Positions 1-8,344 of a stretch of DNA of 60,064 nucleotides are shown here, piece by piece. This stretch comes from JAVBMU01 sp031552185 (lineage in GTDB: Bacteria > Actinomycetota > Actinomycetes > Actinomycetales > Cellulomonadaceae): contig JAVBMU010000093.1 in the NCBI GenBank assembly GCA_031552185.1, positions 1 through 60,064 on the forward strand, given 5' to 3'. Below the pieces are notes generated by a model. That model made no database searches and was not told where the DNA came from. It was given only the letters and a program-made list of their open reading frames with translations. The position numbers and the translations under genes are program-made. Every line of letters begins with the position of its first letter. Position 1 is the first letter of the stretch.

Positions 1-59
1 CGCGCGGCCCTCGCGCGGCCCTCGCGCCGCCCTCGCGCGGCCCTCGCGCGGCCCTCGCG
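1..59. repeat. 11-bp GC-rich tandem repeat
   Basis: Five copies of the 11-mer CGCGCGGCCCT, one with a single substitution, start at the first base of the window, so the array probably continues to the left. It lies just upstream of the lipoate ligase promoter. No function is evident. Confidence 0.8.
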
Positions 60-105
60 ACTTCGCGCTTCCCTGGTCGTGCCGGCAACCGGGGCGCGGA
101 CCGAC

Positions 106-111
106 TACGGT
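106..111 (+). promoter_or_regulatory. Leaderless -10 element of the lipoate ligase gene
   Basis: TACGGT matches TANNNT and lies 7 nt before the GTG at 119, so transcription would start at or next to the start codon. It favours the GTG at 119 over the in-frame GTG at 110, which would overlap the -10 hexamer. Confidence 0.5.
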
Positions 112-118
112 GTCCCGC

Positions 119-1165
119 GTGCGTGGAGAGTACAAGGTCCCCGGCGGCAAGCTCGTGGCGGCGGACGTCGAGGTTGCGGCCGGCCGACTGACCAGCGTGG
201 CGGTGAGCGGCGATTTCTTCCTGGAGCCGGACGACGCGCTGGAGGCGATCGACCGGGCCGTCGTCGGGATGCCGGAGACGGCGACCGTGGCGGCGTTGGC
301 CGCCGCAGTGGCGGCCGCCGCCGACGGGGCGACGCTGGTCGGGTTCACGCCGGAGGCCGTCGCCATCGCCGTCCGGCGGGCGCTGGGCCGGGCGACGGGC
401 TGGGGCGATCACACGTTCGAGCTGATCCACGAGGGGCCGACGTCGCCCGCGATGCACCTCGCTCTCGATCAGGTCCTGACGGAGGAACTCGACGCCGGCC
501 GCCGGCGCCCGACGCTGCGGATTTGGGAGTGGGGCTCGCCGGCGGTGATCATCGGCTCGTTCCAGTCCCTGCGCAATGAGGTGGATGCAGAGGCGGCGCA
601 GCGCCACGGCGTCGAGGTGGTCCGCCGGATCTCCGGCGGTGGTGCCATGTTCGTCGAGCCCGGCAACACGATCACCTACTCGCTGTACGTGCCGGGCTCG
701 CTGGTGGAAGGCCTGACCTTCGAGCAGTCCTATGCCTTCCTCGACGATTGGGTCCTGGGCGCCCTGGCCGACGTAGGCGTGCGGGCAACGTACAAGCCGC
801 TCAACGACATCGCCTCGCCGGCCGGCAAGATCGCGGGCGCGGCGCAGAAGCGCCTCGCCGGGGGAGCGGTGCTGCACCACGTGACGATGGCGTACGACAT
901 CGACCAGGACAAGATGCTCCAGGTGCTGCGGATCGGCCGGGAAAAGCTCTCAGACAAGGGCACGACCAGCGCGAACAAGCGGGTGGACCCGGTCCGGTCC
1001 CAGACGGGCCTGCCCCGCGCCGAGGTCATCGAGGCATTCGAGAAGCACTTCAAGACCCGGTACGCGGTGGTGGACGGCGCGATTACCGCCGCCGAGCGGG
1101 CCCGGGCACAGGACCTGGTGCGGACGAAGTTCTCGACGCCGCAGTGGACCGCCCGGGTGCCCTGA
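119..1165 (+). CDS. lplA: Lipoate-protein ligase A family protein
   Basis: Predicted to attach lipoate or octanoate to the lipoyl domains of E2 and GcvH proteins by an ATP-dependent adenylation reaction in the cytoplasm. The 348-residue product starts with an accessory-type domain (about residues 1-90, beginning MRGEYKVPGGK). The accessory domain is usually C-terminal or separate, so this is the N-terminal-accessory layout. The catalytic BPL/LplA/LipB fold follows, with the signature RRISGGGAMFVEPGN around residue 167 and the conserved lysine region SPAGKIAGAAQKR near residue 240. The start at 119 is chosen from the leaderless -10 and because the accessory domain begins there; GTG at 110 would add three residues. 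A dihydrolipoyl dehydrogenase gene lies 35 kb away. Ligase versus octanoyltransferase activity cannot be separated from sequence alone. Confidence 0.88.
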   Translation: MRGEYKVPGGKLVAADVEVAAGRLTSVAVSGDFFLEPDDALEAIDRAVVGMPETATVAALAAAVAAAADGATLVGFTPEAVAIAVRRALGRATGWGDHTFELIHEGPTSPAMHLALDQVLTEELDAGRRRPTLRIWEWGSPAVIIGSFQSLRNEVDAEAAQRHGVEVVRRISGGGAMFVEPGNTITYSLYVPGSLVEGLTFEQSYAFLDDWVLGALADVGVRATYKPLNDIASPAGKIAGAAQKRLAGGAVLHHVTMAYDIDQDKMLQVLRIGREKLSDKGTTSANKRVDPVRSQTGLPRAEVIEAFEKHFKTRYAVVDGAITAAERARAQDLVRTKFSTPQWTARVP

Positions 1166-1219
1166 GCGGGCCGGGCACACGCCCCGTGCGCGACGGGGCG
1201 CACGCGCGTCGGCGCATCC

Positions 1220-1248
1220 CTTGATATCAAGAATCTTGGCGCTATCAT
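1220..1248 (+). promoter_or_regulatory. Promoter with overlapping 12-bp palindromic operator
   Basis: A perfect palindrome, CTTGATATCAAG (1220-1231), covers a good -35 hexamer TTGATA (1221-1226). A -10 TATCAT follows at 1243-1248 with a 16-bp spacer. The 10-bp TTGATATCAA core resembles operators of MarR-family regulators. The layout predicts repression of the downstream alcohol dehydrogenase by RNA polymerase occlusion. No MarR gene is in the window. Confidence 0.55.
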
Positions 1249-1336
1249 CGTCCTTGCCGATGCACCACCACCGCATGTGGGCGACGATGCCCGGCCGACG
1301 CGGTTGGAAGCGGGGGCACGGCGGAAGGGACGCACG

Positions 1337-2380
1337 ATGAAGGCGGTCCAGTATGTCCGCTTCGGCGAGCCGGTCGAAGTCCGCGAGATCGAGAAGCCGG
1401 TGCCCGGGCCGGGCGAGATTCTGCTGCGGATCACCGCTGCCGGGGTCTGCCACTCGGACATCGCCGTGCAGCAGATGCCGAAGGAGATCATCGACCGGTC
1501 CTACAACCTGCCGCTGACGCTCGGCCACGAGCCGGTCGGCGTCGTAGCGGAGCTCGGCCCGGGGGCCGGCGACGAGTTCGCCGTGGGCGACGCCGTGGTG
1601 GTGTACGGGCCGTGGGGCTGCGGTACCTGCCACGCCTGCTCCGGCGGTGCGGAGAACTACTGCACCGAGTCCGCCCGATTGGGCATCCGCCCGCCCGGGC
1701 TCGGCACGCCCGGGGCGCTCGCCGAGTACATGATCGTCGACTCGGCCCGGCACCTGGTGCCGATCGGGGACCTCGACCCGGTCCAGGCGGCCCCGCTGGC
1801 CGACGCCGCGCTGACGCCGTACCACGCCATCAAGAAGGCGATGCACAAGCTGGGCGCCGGCTCGGTCGCCGTGGTCATCGGCGCGGGCGGCCTCGGGCAC
1901 ATGGCCATCCGACTGCTCAAGCTCCTCACCCCGGCGACCGTCGTTGCGCTCGACGTGGACCCGGTGAAGCTCGAGCTGGCCAAGCGCGTCGGCGCGGACC
2001 ACACGTTCCTCTCCAACGACGACGCCATCGAGCCGATCCGCGCCCTCAACGGGGGCAAGGGCGCGGACGTGGTCTTCGACATTGTGGGCGTGCAGCCGGC
2101 GGTGGAGCTCGGCGCCAAGCTGCTGGGCATGGAGAGCGTCTTCCGCCTGATCGGGGTCGCCGACGGCGCCCTCCCGGTGGGCATCTTCACGGTGCCGTTC
2201 GGCGCCGAGGTGGGGACGTCCTACTGGGGCACCCGGCAGGAGCTGATCGAGGTCATCGAGATGGCTCGGCGCGGCCTGCTGCCGGTCGAGACGACGACCT
2301 ACAGCCTGGACGAGGGCCCGGAGGTCTACGCGAGGTTCTTCCGGAACGAGATCGTCGGCCGCGCGGTGGTCGTGCCCTGA
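1337..2380 (+). CDS. Zinc-dependent NAD(P)-alcohol dehydrogenase (MDR family)
   Basis: Oxidises or reduces alcohols and aldehydes or ketones with NAD(P)H; it resembles the AdhA-type secondary alcohol dehydrogenases of actinobacteria. The 347-residue protein has the catalytic zinc region GVCHSDI (about residues 36-42) and GHEPVG (63-68). The structural zinc lobe has four cysteines in CGTCHACSGGAENYC (about 95-109), and the Rossmann motif is GAGGLGH near residue 178. The ATG at 1337 is preceded by GAAGGGA (1324-1330), a good ribosome binding site, which argues against an in-frame GTG at 1277. The gene stands alone behind a palindrome-controlled promoter. Substrate is unknown. Confidence 0.88.
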   Translation: MKAVQYVRFGEPVEVREIEKPVPGPGEILLRITAAGVCHSDIAVQQMPKEIIDRSYNLPLTLGHEPVGVVAELGPGAGDEFAVGDAVVVYGPWGCGTCHACSGGAENYCTESARLGIRPPGLGTPGALAEYMIVDSARHLVPIGDLDPVQAAPLADAALTPYHAIKKAMHKLGAGSVAVVIGAGGLGHMAIRLLKLLTPATVVALDVDPVKLELAKRVGADHTFLSNDDAIEPIRALNGGKGADVVFDIVGVQPAVELGAKLLGMESVFRLIGVADGALPVGIFTVPFGAEVGTSYWGTRQELIEVIEMARRGLLPVETTTYSLDEGPEVYARFFRNEIVGRAVVVP

Positions 2381-2440
2381 GCCTGCACCGCCGCGGTCAT
2401 CGCTGACCAGCATCGCTTGAGCACTGCGCTCCGACCCTGA

Positions 2441-2506
2441 GCCGGGCCGGGCGCGGGACCGGCGTCGCCCTCGACCCGCGACGTCGGTCCTCGCGCCCGG
2501 CCCGGC
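2441..2506. terminator. Bidirectional hairpin between convergent genes
   Basis: A 20-nt arm at 2441-2460 pairs with 2486-2506 with a single bulged T. The stem is almost entirely G-C, with a 25-nt loop and no T-run. It lies exactly between the convergent alcohol dehydrogenase and YggS genes. Confidence 0.6.
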
Positions 2507-2512
2507 GCACTG

Positions 2513-3262
2513 CTACCCGGGCGCCACGACCCGGGACCCGAACACCGCCGTGCCGACCCGGACGATCGTCGCGCCCTCGGCGATCGCCAGTTCCAGGTCG
2601 CCGGTCATCCCCATGGACAGCTCGCGGGCATCCGCCGTGCCCGGCGCGCCCGAGGCGAGCACCTCGTCGCGGATGGCGCGCAGCCGCGCGAAGCCGGCCC
2701 GGACCAGCGCGGCATCGCGGCTGTGCGCGCCGATCGTCATGAAGCCCGTCAACCGCAGCCCGGGAAGGCCGGCGACGGCGCGGGCGAGGGCGACGGCGCC
2801 GTCGGGGGCGACGCCGGATTTCGTTGCCTCGGCCGAGACGTTGACCTGAATCATCGCCTCGAGGCGGCGCCCGTCCCGCACGCACCGGTCGGACACCGCG
2901 CGGGCCAGCGTCGGCGAGTCGAGGGTCTCGATGCAGTCGGCCGCCGCGAGCGCGGCGTTGATCTTGTTGGTCTGCAGGGGGCCGATGAGGTGCACCCGGA
3001 CGCGACCGGCGAGCGCGGCTGCGCGCACCGCCGGGGCCTTGGCGACGAGTTCCTGGACCCGGTTCTCCCCGAGCAGGTCGGCGCCCGCCGCGACGGCCGC
3101 CTGCACGACGTCGACCGGTTGGGTCTTGGTGGCGAGCATGATCCGGACCTCGCCCGGGTCTCGTCCGGCGGCCCGTGCGGCGGCCGCGACGCGGTTCGCG
3201 ACGGCCCGGTACCGCTCGGGAAGCGACGGCGCGCACGCGTCGTCGTTGCTGTTGGCAGGCAT
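2513..3262 (-). CDS. yggS: YggS/PLPBP family pyridoxal-phosphate homeostasis protein
   Basis: A cytoplasmic PLP carrier of the alanine-racemase-like TIM-barrel family. It buffers free pyridoxal phosphate and affects amino- and keto-acid pools; it has no known catalytic activity. The 249-residue product is of normal length. The Schiff-base lysine lies in MLATKTQPVDVV (about residues 42-53), followed by GADLLGENRVQEL and HLIGPLQTNKINAAL, and the C-terminal MGMTGDLELAIAEGATIVR contacts the PLP phosphate in the family. In many actinobacteria this gene sits with ftsZ and sepF, but here it is alone. The ATG at 3262 has a TAGACT -10 six nt upstream, so the mRNA is predicted to be leaderless. Confidence 0.92.
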   Translation of the reverse strand: MPANSNDDACAPSLPERYRAVANRVAAAARAAGRDPGEVRIMLATKTQPVDVVQAAVAAGADLLGENRVQELVAKAPAVRAAALAGRVRVHLIGPLQTNKINAALAAADCIETLDSPTLARAVSDRCVRDGRRLEAMIQVNVSAEATKSGVAPDGAVALARAVAGLPGLRLTGFMTIGAHSRDAALVRAGFARLRAIRDEVLASGAPGTADARELSMGMTGDLELAIAEGATIVRVGTAVFGSRVVAPG

Positions 3263-3268
3263 GGGGGA

Positions 3269-3274
3269 AGTCTA
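3269..3274 (-). promoter_or_regulatory. Leaderless -10 element of yggS
   Basis: On the minus strand TAGACT is followed by 6 nt and then the yggS ATG, leaving no room for a ribosome binding site. Confidence 0.5.
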
Positions 3275-3389
3275 GGCAGGCCGCGGCGGGGAGATCTCCC
3301 CATCGCCCGCGACCGGCGGCGAGCGACAGAATGCGTGCCAACGCCCTTCGGTGCGTTGGTACCACTTTTGACCCGGCCGGGAGGATGAG

Positions 3390-4538
3390 ATGTCCCCACA
3401 CAGCCCGTTCCGCCCTCGTACCACCATCGCATCGCCGTCGCCCGCCCCGCGGCGCCCGCCCCGACCCGCCGCCGGCCTGCGCCGGGCCGCGGCCACAGTC
3501 GCCGGCCTCGCCCTGGCCCTGGGCCTGACCGCTTGCGGGGACTCCGACCCGACCGACGCCGGCGGCGACTCCGCCGGCACCGGCCCGCACTCCGGGGAAC
3601 CGATCGCCGAACCGACCCAGCCGGCGGCCGCGCCGTCGTCGACCTCGACCGGCGGCGCCCAACGGAACACGACGACGCCGTCGGGCGCCATCATCCGCTA
3701 CCCGGCCGCGGGCGCCCAGGACCCGGCGCGGCCCACGATCTCGTTCCCGTTCACCCGACTCGTCCTGTCGAACGAGGAGGACAACACCGCCTACAACGCC
3801 TACGGATTGGCGATGACGTTGTGTCTGGCGGAGCAGAAGGTCACCGGCGTGGAGTGGGAGCCCTTCGCGCGGGACTTCGACCTCCACGCGGGCGCCCTTC
3901 CCCTCGGCATCCTGACCAAGGCGGCCGCCGGCCGCGGCTATGACCTGGGCGACCCGCCGACCCGGAACGGCCCCGGTTACACGATCCGCGCGCAGGCCTC
4001 GGCCGGCGCCGCCGCGACCGCCGCCGCGGAGGAGAAGTGTCGGCAGTCCGCCGCGGTGCAGGCCCTCGACGCGGAGCAGTTGACCGGCAAGCTGACGGCC
4101 TATCTGGACGCGGCCGACACCTTCGGACCGGCCGAGGAGCGCGCCCGCGCCCGGTGGGTGGCCTGCATGGCCGCCGCGGGCAACACGTTGTTCACGTCCC
4201 CCGGGCGCACGTTCGCCGACCACGACCTGGGCTGGAACTACCTGCCGTTCGCAAACCCGGCCTACGCCGCGCTGAGCCCGACGCAGAACGTCGCCATGGC
4301 CGCGATCGACGTGCAGTGCAAGGCGAGCACGGACCTGATCGAGACCGCCGCGGAGGCGCGCGCGGCGGGACAGAAGGCCTTCATCGCCGCCCACGAGGAC
4401 CGGATCGCCGAGTTCACGAAGCCGCTGAGGGACAAGGCCGACGCCGCCGAGCGCTACCTGCGGGCGCACGCCGCCGACGCGAGTCGCCTGAGTGAGCGCT
4501 GGGACTCGGGTGAACTCACGGTGGACTTCGATCGCTGA
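3390..4538 (+). CDS. Predicted lipoprotein of unknown function
   Basis: A 382-residue exported protein that I do not recognise. The N-terminus has a long basic, proline-rich stretch, then a hydrophobic segment ending in the lipobox LTAC, with the acylated cysteine at about residue 49. A low-complexity Asp/Gly/Pro/Thr linker (about 50-90) follows, as is common in cell-surface lipoproteins. The mature domain is Ala-rich and helical in appearance, with cysteines in MTLCLAEQ, EEKCRQS, VACMAAAG and DVQCKAS that could form two disulfides. The ATG at 3390 has a strong GGGAGG ribosome binding site 5 nt upstream. It is upstream of, and codirectional with, a YccF membrane protein. Confidence 0.75.
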   Translation: MSPHSPFRPRTTIASPSPAPRRPPRPAAGLRRAAATVAGLALALGLTACGDSDPTDAGGDSAGTGPHSGEPIAEPTQPAAAPSSTSTGGAQRNTTTPSGAIIRYPAAGAQDPARPTISFPFTRLVLSNEEDNTAYNAYGLAMTLCLAEQKVTGVEWEPFARDFDLHAGALPLGILTKAAAGRGYDLGDPPTRNGPGYTIRAQASAGAAATAAAEEKCRQSAAVQALDAEQLTGKLTAYLDAADTFGPAEERARARWVACMAAAGNTLFTSPGRTFADHDLGWNYLPFANPAYAALSPTQNVAMAAIDVQCKASTDLIETAAEARAAGQKAFIAAHEDRIAEFTKPLRDKADAAERYLRAHAADASRLSERWDSGELTVDFDR

Positions 4539-4608
4539 CCGGCCGGCCGGACCGAGTCCGCGGATCAGGGCGATTCCGGATAGCCCCTCGGGGTCTGCGG
4601 GGCGGAGA

Positions 4609-4989
4609 ATGGACCGGGTGAAGACGCTCCTCAACATCATCTGGCTCGTCCTGGCCGGCCTTTGGCTCGCCATCGGCTACGTCCTGGCCGGGGTGATCTG
4701 CTGCATCCTGATCGTGACCATCCCGTTCGGGATCGCCTCCTTCCGGATTGCCGGCTACGCCCTGTGGCCATTCGGCCGAACCGCGGTGGACAAGCCGACG
4801 GCCGGGGTCGGCTCCGCCGTCGGGAACGTGATCTGGCTCCTGGTGGCCGGCATCTGGCTCGCGATCGGTCACGTCCTGACCGCGATCCCGCTGTTCATCT
4901 CGATCATCGGGATCCCGCTCGGCTGGGCGAACCTCAAGATGATCCCGATCTCGCTGATGCCGCTCGGCAAGGAGATCGTCCCGGCATAG
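4609..4989 (+). CDS. YccF domain membrane protein
   Basis: A 126-residue integral membrane protein made of two similar halves. LNIIWLVLAGLWLAIGYVL near the start and GNVIWLLVAGIWLAIGHVL about 65 residues later each begin a hydrophobic pair, the internal duplication typical of YccF. A loop with LWPFGRTAV separates them. The family has no established function. The start is taken as ATG at 4609 because it leads straight into the first YccF repeat; a longer frame opens at 4492 inside the preceding gene. The ribosome binding site GGCGGAG is close to the ATG. Confidence 0.85.
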   Translation: MDRVKTLLNIIWLVLAGLWLAIGYVLAGVICCILIVTIPFGIASFRIAGYALWPFGRTAVDKPTAGVGSAVGNVIWLLVAGIWLAIGHVLTAIPLFISIIGIPLGWANLKMIPISLMPLGKEIVPA

Positions 4990-4998
4990 CGGCCGCGG

Positions 4999-5511
4999 CT
5001 AGGCGCGGGCGATGGGCGCCGTCGTCGCGCCGGTCGCGGCGACCAGATCCGCCGGGGCCAAGCCGATATCCAGCCCGCGCCGGCCACCCGAGATATAGAC
5101 GGTGTCGAATGCCGGCGCGGAGGAGTCGAGCACCGTGCGCAGCCGCTGCTTCTGCCCGAGCGGTGAGATCCCGCCGACGACGTAGCCGGTCGCCCGCTCG
5201 GCGGCGGCCGGCTCGACCATCGTGGCCTTCTTGCCGCCCGCCGCCTTCGCCAGCGCTTTGAGATCGAGCTTGCCGGTGACCGGCACCACGGCCACGACGA
5301 GCCGGCCGTCCACCGCGGCGAGCAGGGTCTTGAACACCTGAGCCGGGTCGACGCCGATGGCCGCGGCCGCTTCGAGGCCGTAGCCGAGATCGCCTGCGGG
5401 GTCATGCTCGTACGGATGCAGCGTGTGCGCGACGCCGGCCGCCTCGAGGGCGACGACGGCGGGCGTGGCGCCGGTCGGGTGCCGCTTCTTGCCCATCGAG
5501 TTCTTGCTCAT
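4999..5511 (-). CDS. ybaK: YbaK/EbsC family aminoacyl-tRNA deacylase
   Basis: Predicted to hydrolyse mischarged aminoacyl-tRNA, in the YbaK subfamily Cys-tRNA(Pro). The 170-residue protein is of family length. It has TPAVVALEAAGV near the N-terminus, the conserved lysine region DPAQVFKTLLA (about residues 50-60), VVPVTGKLDLKALAKAAGGKKA, and the glycine-rich GYVVGGISPLGQK loop near residue 112. The ATG at 5511 is favoured because MSKN then gives the usual short N-terminus; a frame open from 5604 would add an implausible extension. The second ATG at 5496 is possible. Confidence 0.88.
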   Translation of the reverse strand: MSKNSMGKKRHPTGATPAVVALEAAGVAHTLHPYEHDPAGDLGYGLEAAAAIGVDPAQVFKTLLAAVDGRLVVAVVPVTGKLDLKALAKAAGGKKATMVEPAAAERATGYVVGGISPLGQKQRLRTVLDSSAPAFDTVYISGGRRGLDIGLAPADLVAATGATTAPIARA

Positions 5512-5567
5512 CGAGCCATTTTCCCGTACGACGGCGCGCCGACCGCGCCACGGCTGGGGCACGAGAA

Positions 5568-5601
5568 AGGCGGTCGTCCCGACGAACCGGGACGACCGCC
5601 T
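5568..5601 (-). terminator. Hairpin terminator of the LPETG protein gene
   Basis: A perfect 13-bp stem (5568-5580 with 5589-5601) and an 8-nt loop, about 40 nt after the stop of the minus-strand surface protein gene. On that strand it is followed by TTTC, a weak T tract. Confidence 0.65.
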
Positions 5602-5641
5602 CAATCGCGGACGGGGCGAGGTGCGAACCTCATCTCCGTGA

Positions 5642-6439
5642 TCAGCGCGGGCGGCGCACGCGCGCCATCAGGACGGTGACGGTCACGCCGGCGGCCGCCA
5701 GCGCCGCCGCGATGCCCGCGTACAGGCCCGCACCGCCGGCGCCGGTTTCCGGCAGGGTTCGGGTAGCTGGGGTCGCGGGGGCACCGGCGGCCGGCTTCGT
5801 GGGGGCACCGGCGGCCGGCTTCGTGGGGGCGGCCGGGGTGTAGGCCCAGTAGGCGGCGGCGGCCTCCACAATGTCGCTCGCGCCCTCGACCGTTGCGACG
5901 ACCTTTCCGGTCACGACGGCCTTGGGGCCGCCGGGGATAGGGGTGACGAACCCGCCGCATTCGATCGTTTCGCCGACGGCGAGGGTCACATTGGCCTTGG
6001 GGTCGAACATGGCCGGCGGGCAGACGAATCCTACGAGGTAGTCGTCTGCTCCGTGGGCGACGGCGGTGGTGAGTTCAAGGTGTTCGAGCGGCACCTCGCC
6101 GGTGTTCTTGATCCGGACCAGGACGGGTCCGCTGGTGCCGACGTCAATGGCGTCGGCCTCGGTCGGCGCGGTCCGGCCGTCGTAGTCGACGAGTGTCAGG
6201 CTGAGGCCGGCCTTCGGTTCCGGTGCCCGCCGCGTCGCCTGTTCTCCGGGCGCGCCCGGCTGCGTCGCCGTCGTGGTCTCGTCGCCGGGCGGCGTCGCGT
6301 CCTTCGCGACCGCCCCGGCGGCACTCACCGTCAGGATCGCGAACACCGAGGCGGCGAGGCCGGCAGCGATCCGGGTCATGCCCGCCGGTCCTCGCGGGGA
6401 GCGCGCGCGTTGATGGAGCTGCTCTGATAGCGCATTCAC
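5642..6439 (-). CDS. LPETG cell-wall-anchored surface protein
   Basis: A 265-residue exported protein predicted to be linked to the cell wall by a sortase. It has an N-terminal signal peptide (hydrophobic core about residues 22-45), a beta-rich extracellular domain of about 120 residues, and a Pro/Ala/Thr linker. The linker contains a perfect 24-bp direct repeat (5777-5824) encoding KPAAGAPT. The C-terminal sorting signal is LPETG at 229-233, a hydrophobic helix and RVRRPR. The GTG start at 6439 has GAGGAA upstream. The domain is paralogous to the C-terminal half of the neighbouring vWA protein: both share a TEADAI/TDADAI stretch, a (T/S)GxxxLEHxxLT stretch and a YWAY motif. Both sorting signals are exactly 37 residues. 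No sortase gene is in the window. Confidence 0.85.
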   Translation of the reverse strand: MNALSEQLHQRARSPRGPAGMTRIAAGLAASVFAILTVSAAGAVAKDATPPGDETTTATQPGAPGEQATRRAPEPKAGLSLTLVDYDGRTAPTEADAIDVGTSGPVLVRIKNTGEVPLEHLELTTAVAHGADDYLVGFVCPPAMFDPKANVTLAVGETIECGGFVTPIPGGPKAVVTGKVVATVEGASDIVEAAAAYWAYTPAAPTKPAAGAPTKPAAGAPATPATRTLPETGAGGAGLYAGIAAALAAAGVTVTVLMARVRRPR

Positions 6440-6590
6440 GTCGATTCCTCATTTTCTTGAAGTGACATCTGTGGAGCGGAATGCTGCGGCTGCCAACGAA
6501 GGCGGGCCAGGCGCAAACCATGCTATCAACGCAAACCTCCCGATCCGGTCGCCCGCACTGAGCTGGGGAAAACTACCCATGCCGCGCGCA

Positions 6591-6644
6591 GACGAGCGCC
6601 CGGCCGGGCACCGGATGGGATCCGGGCCGGACCGGGCGCTCGTC
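6591..6644 (-). terminator. Hairpin terminator of the vWA-LPRTG gene
   Basis: A perfect 13-bp outer stem (6591-6603 with 6632-6644) encloses a smaller GC-rich hairpin. It lies 39 nt beyond the stop codon of the minus-strand vWA gene. There is no T-run. Confidence 0.6.
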
Positions 6645-6682
6645 GGACGTTGTGGCCGGCTCAGTTCAGCCCGACCGTGCGA

Positions 6683-8344
6683 TCAGTGCGTGCGGCGGGC
6701 GCGCACCATCAGCAGGGTGATGGCCAGGCCGGCCAGGATGAGCACGACGGCGATGCCCACGTACAGGGTCACGTTGTCGGCGCCCGTCCGGGGCAGCGGC
6801 TTGGCGACGTCGGTCGCGGTCGGGGTCGGGTTGGGCGTTGCGGCGGTGTCGGCGTAGGCCCAATAGGACGCGGTGGCCGAAACTTCCTTCGGTTCACCCC
6901 GGACGGCCTGGCCGACCACCTTGCCGGAGGCCTCGGCGTGCGGGCCGCCCCGGGTGATCGCCATCACGCCCGTGCAGAGGTCCATGTCGCCCGGCTCGAG
7001 CGTGATGCCATCCGCCTCAAGGATGCCGGACGGGCAGGACAGATCAGTGATCTCGGCGGTCTTGCCGTTGGCGAGTGCCGGGGTCAGAACGACGTGCTCG
7101 AGCGTTGCCGCTCCGCTGTTGGTGACCTCGAGCACGATCGGGTGGGCGTCGGGATCGTCGACCTTGATGGCGTCGGCGTCGGTCGGCGCCTTGCGGTCCA
7201 TGTCGTCGTAGATGGTGAGCCCGATCGCGGACTTGTTGGCCGGCCATTGGGCGCGGACGGTCTGCTTGCCCTCGGCCCCGACGGACACCCCGTTCAGGGT
7301 GAGCTGAATGGTGCAGACCGCGGCATCGCCGGGGTGGTCGGTGGTTGCCTTGGCGACCGCCGTCTCATCGAACTTGCCGTTCTCGCCGCCCTCGAGGACG
7401 AGCTTGTCCGGGGCGAGGGTCACGGTGAGATCGGTGGCGGGGCTGCCGTCCGACTCCCACACACAGTCGATCTCGTGGCCGATCGTCCACTCGGTCCGCG
7501 ACTCGGTGATGGTCAGGACGATCGCCTTGGTCACCGCTTCGGCGTTCGGCGTGAGCGCGTAGTCGGCGCCGATCTGGTCGGCCATGTTCTTGAACCCGTC
7601 GACTCCGGGGGCGGAACTCGAGTCCGTCTCGATGAGCTGCGCGTGCACCAGGTACTTGGCGAGCAGCGCCTTGGCGCCGGCGTAGTCGTCGGCCGCGCCG
7701 TCGACCATGACGCTCGGTCGTTGTTTGGTCGGCGCGTCGGAGATCAGTACGACCTCGTGCTGGGCGCCCTCGCGCCACGCGGTGCCGGAGGCGGCCTTCA
7801 TCAGCGCCCAGTTGGCGTCCTCGGCCTCGTCGCCACCACCGTTGACGGTGATCCCGTTGATCTTGGCCTGGACCTCGCTCGTGCTGGTGTCGCCGAGCGG
7901 CAGGACGACCTTGTAGGCCTCGTCGGGGTTCGCGGCGTAGTCCTCGCGCTCGCCGAAGGTCGACACGCCGATGTGGATGTCGGAGGCGCCGCCGAGGTTC
8001 AGGCCGGCGACGATCTCGTTGAGACCCTCCTTGACCCACCGGATCGGGTTCGTCATCGAGCCCGTGTCGTCGATGACGAAGACGACATCGAGCTTGGGCA
8101 TGATTTTGGTGGTCTCGACCGGGACGGGGTTCGTCCAGGTGTCGCCGGGGTCGATGTCGTGATGGCGCGGCGCGATGGTGACCGTCGGCGTCGGGTCGGC
8201 GGCCAGGGCGGTCCCGGCGGGGATCGTCAGGAAGGCGAGCGCCGCAGCCGCGACGCCCGCGACGGCGCGGGCGGCAGGTCGGCGGTGGGACCGGGCGGTC
8301 GCGCGAGAGCGGCGCGCGGAGCCGGCTGGCAAGTCAAGAGTCAC
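6683..8344 (-). CDS. von Willebrand factor A domain LPXTG surface protein
   Basis: A 553-residue cell-wall-anchored protein, probably an adhesin or matrix-binding factor. After a twin-Arg-rich N-terminus and signal peptide (cleavage likely near ALAADP, about residue 49) comes a vWA domain (about residues 82-290). Its metal-ion-dependent adhesion site is DDTGS at about 93-97, a variant of DxSxS, with the supporting aspartates in GGGDEAED and LISDAPT. The second half is a beta-rich domain like that of the next gene downstream. The sorting signal LPRTG is at 517-521, followed by a membrane helix and RARRTH. The GTG start at 8344 has GAGGAAC upstream, the same arrangement as the LPETG paralogue, suggesting duplication and coordinated expression. 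Ligand unknown. Confidence 0.88.
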   Translation of the reverse strand: MTLDLPAGSARRSRATARSHRRPAARAVAGVAAAALAFLTIPAGTALAADPTPTVTIAPRHHDIDPGDTWTNPVPVETTKIMPKLDVVFVIDDTGSMTNPIRWVKEGLNEIVAGLNLGGASDIHIGVSTFGEREDYAANPDEAYKVVLPLGDTSTSEVQAKINGITVNGGGDEAEDANWALMKAASGTAWREGAQHEVVLISDAPTKQRPSVMVDGAADDYAGAKALLAKYLVHAQLIETDSSSAPGVDGFKNMADQIGADYALTPNAEAVTKAIVLTITESRTEWTIGHEIDCVWESDGSPATDLTVTLAPDKLVLEGGENGKFDETAVAKATTDHPGDAAVCTIQLTLNGVSVGAEGKQTVRAQWPANKSAIGLTIYDDMDRKAPTDADAIKVDDPDAHPIVLEVTNSGAATLEHVVLTPALANGKTAEITDLSCPSGILEADGITLEPGDMDLCTGVMAITRGGPHAEASGKVVGQAVRGEPKEVSATASYWAYADTAATPNPTPTATDVAKPLPRTGADNVTLYVGIAVVLILAGLAITLLMVRARRTH

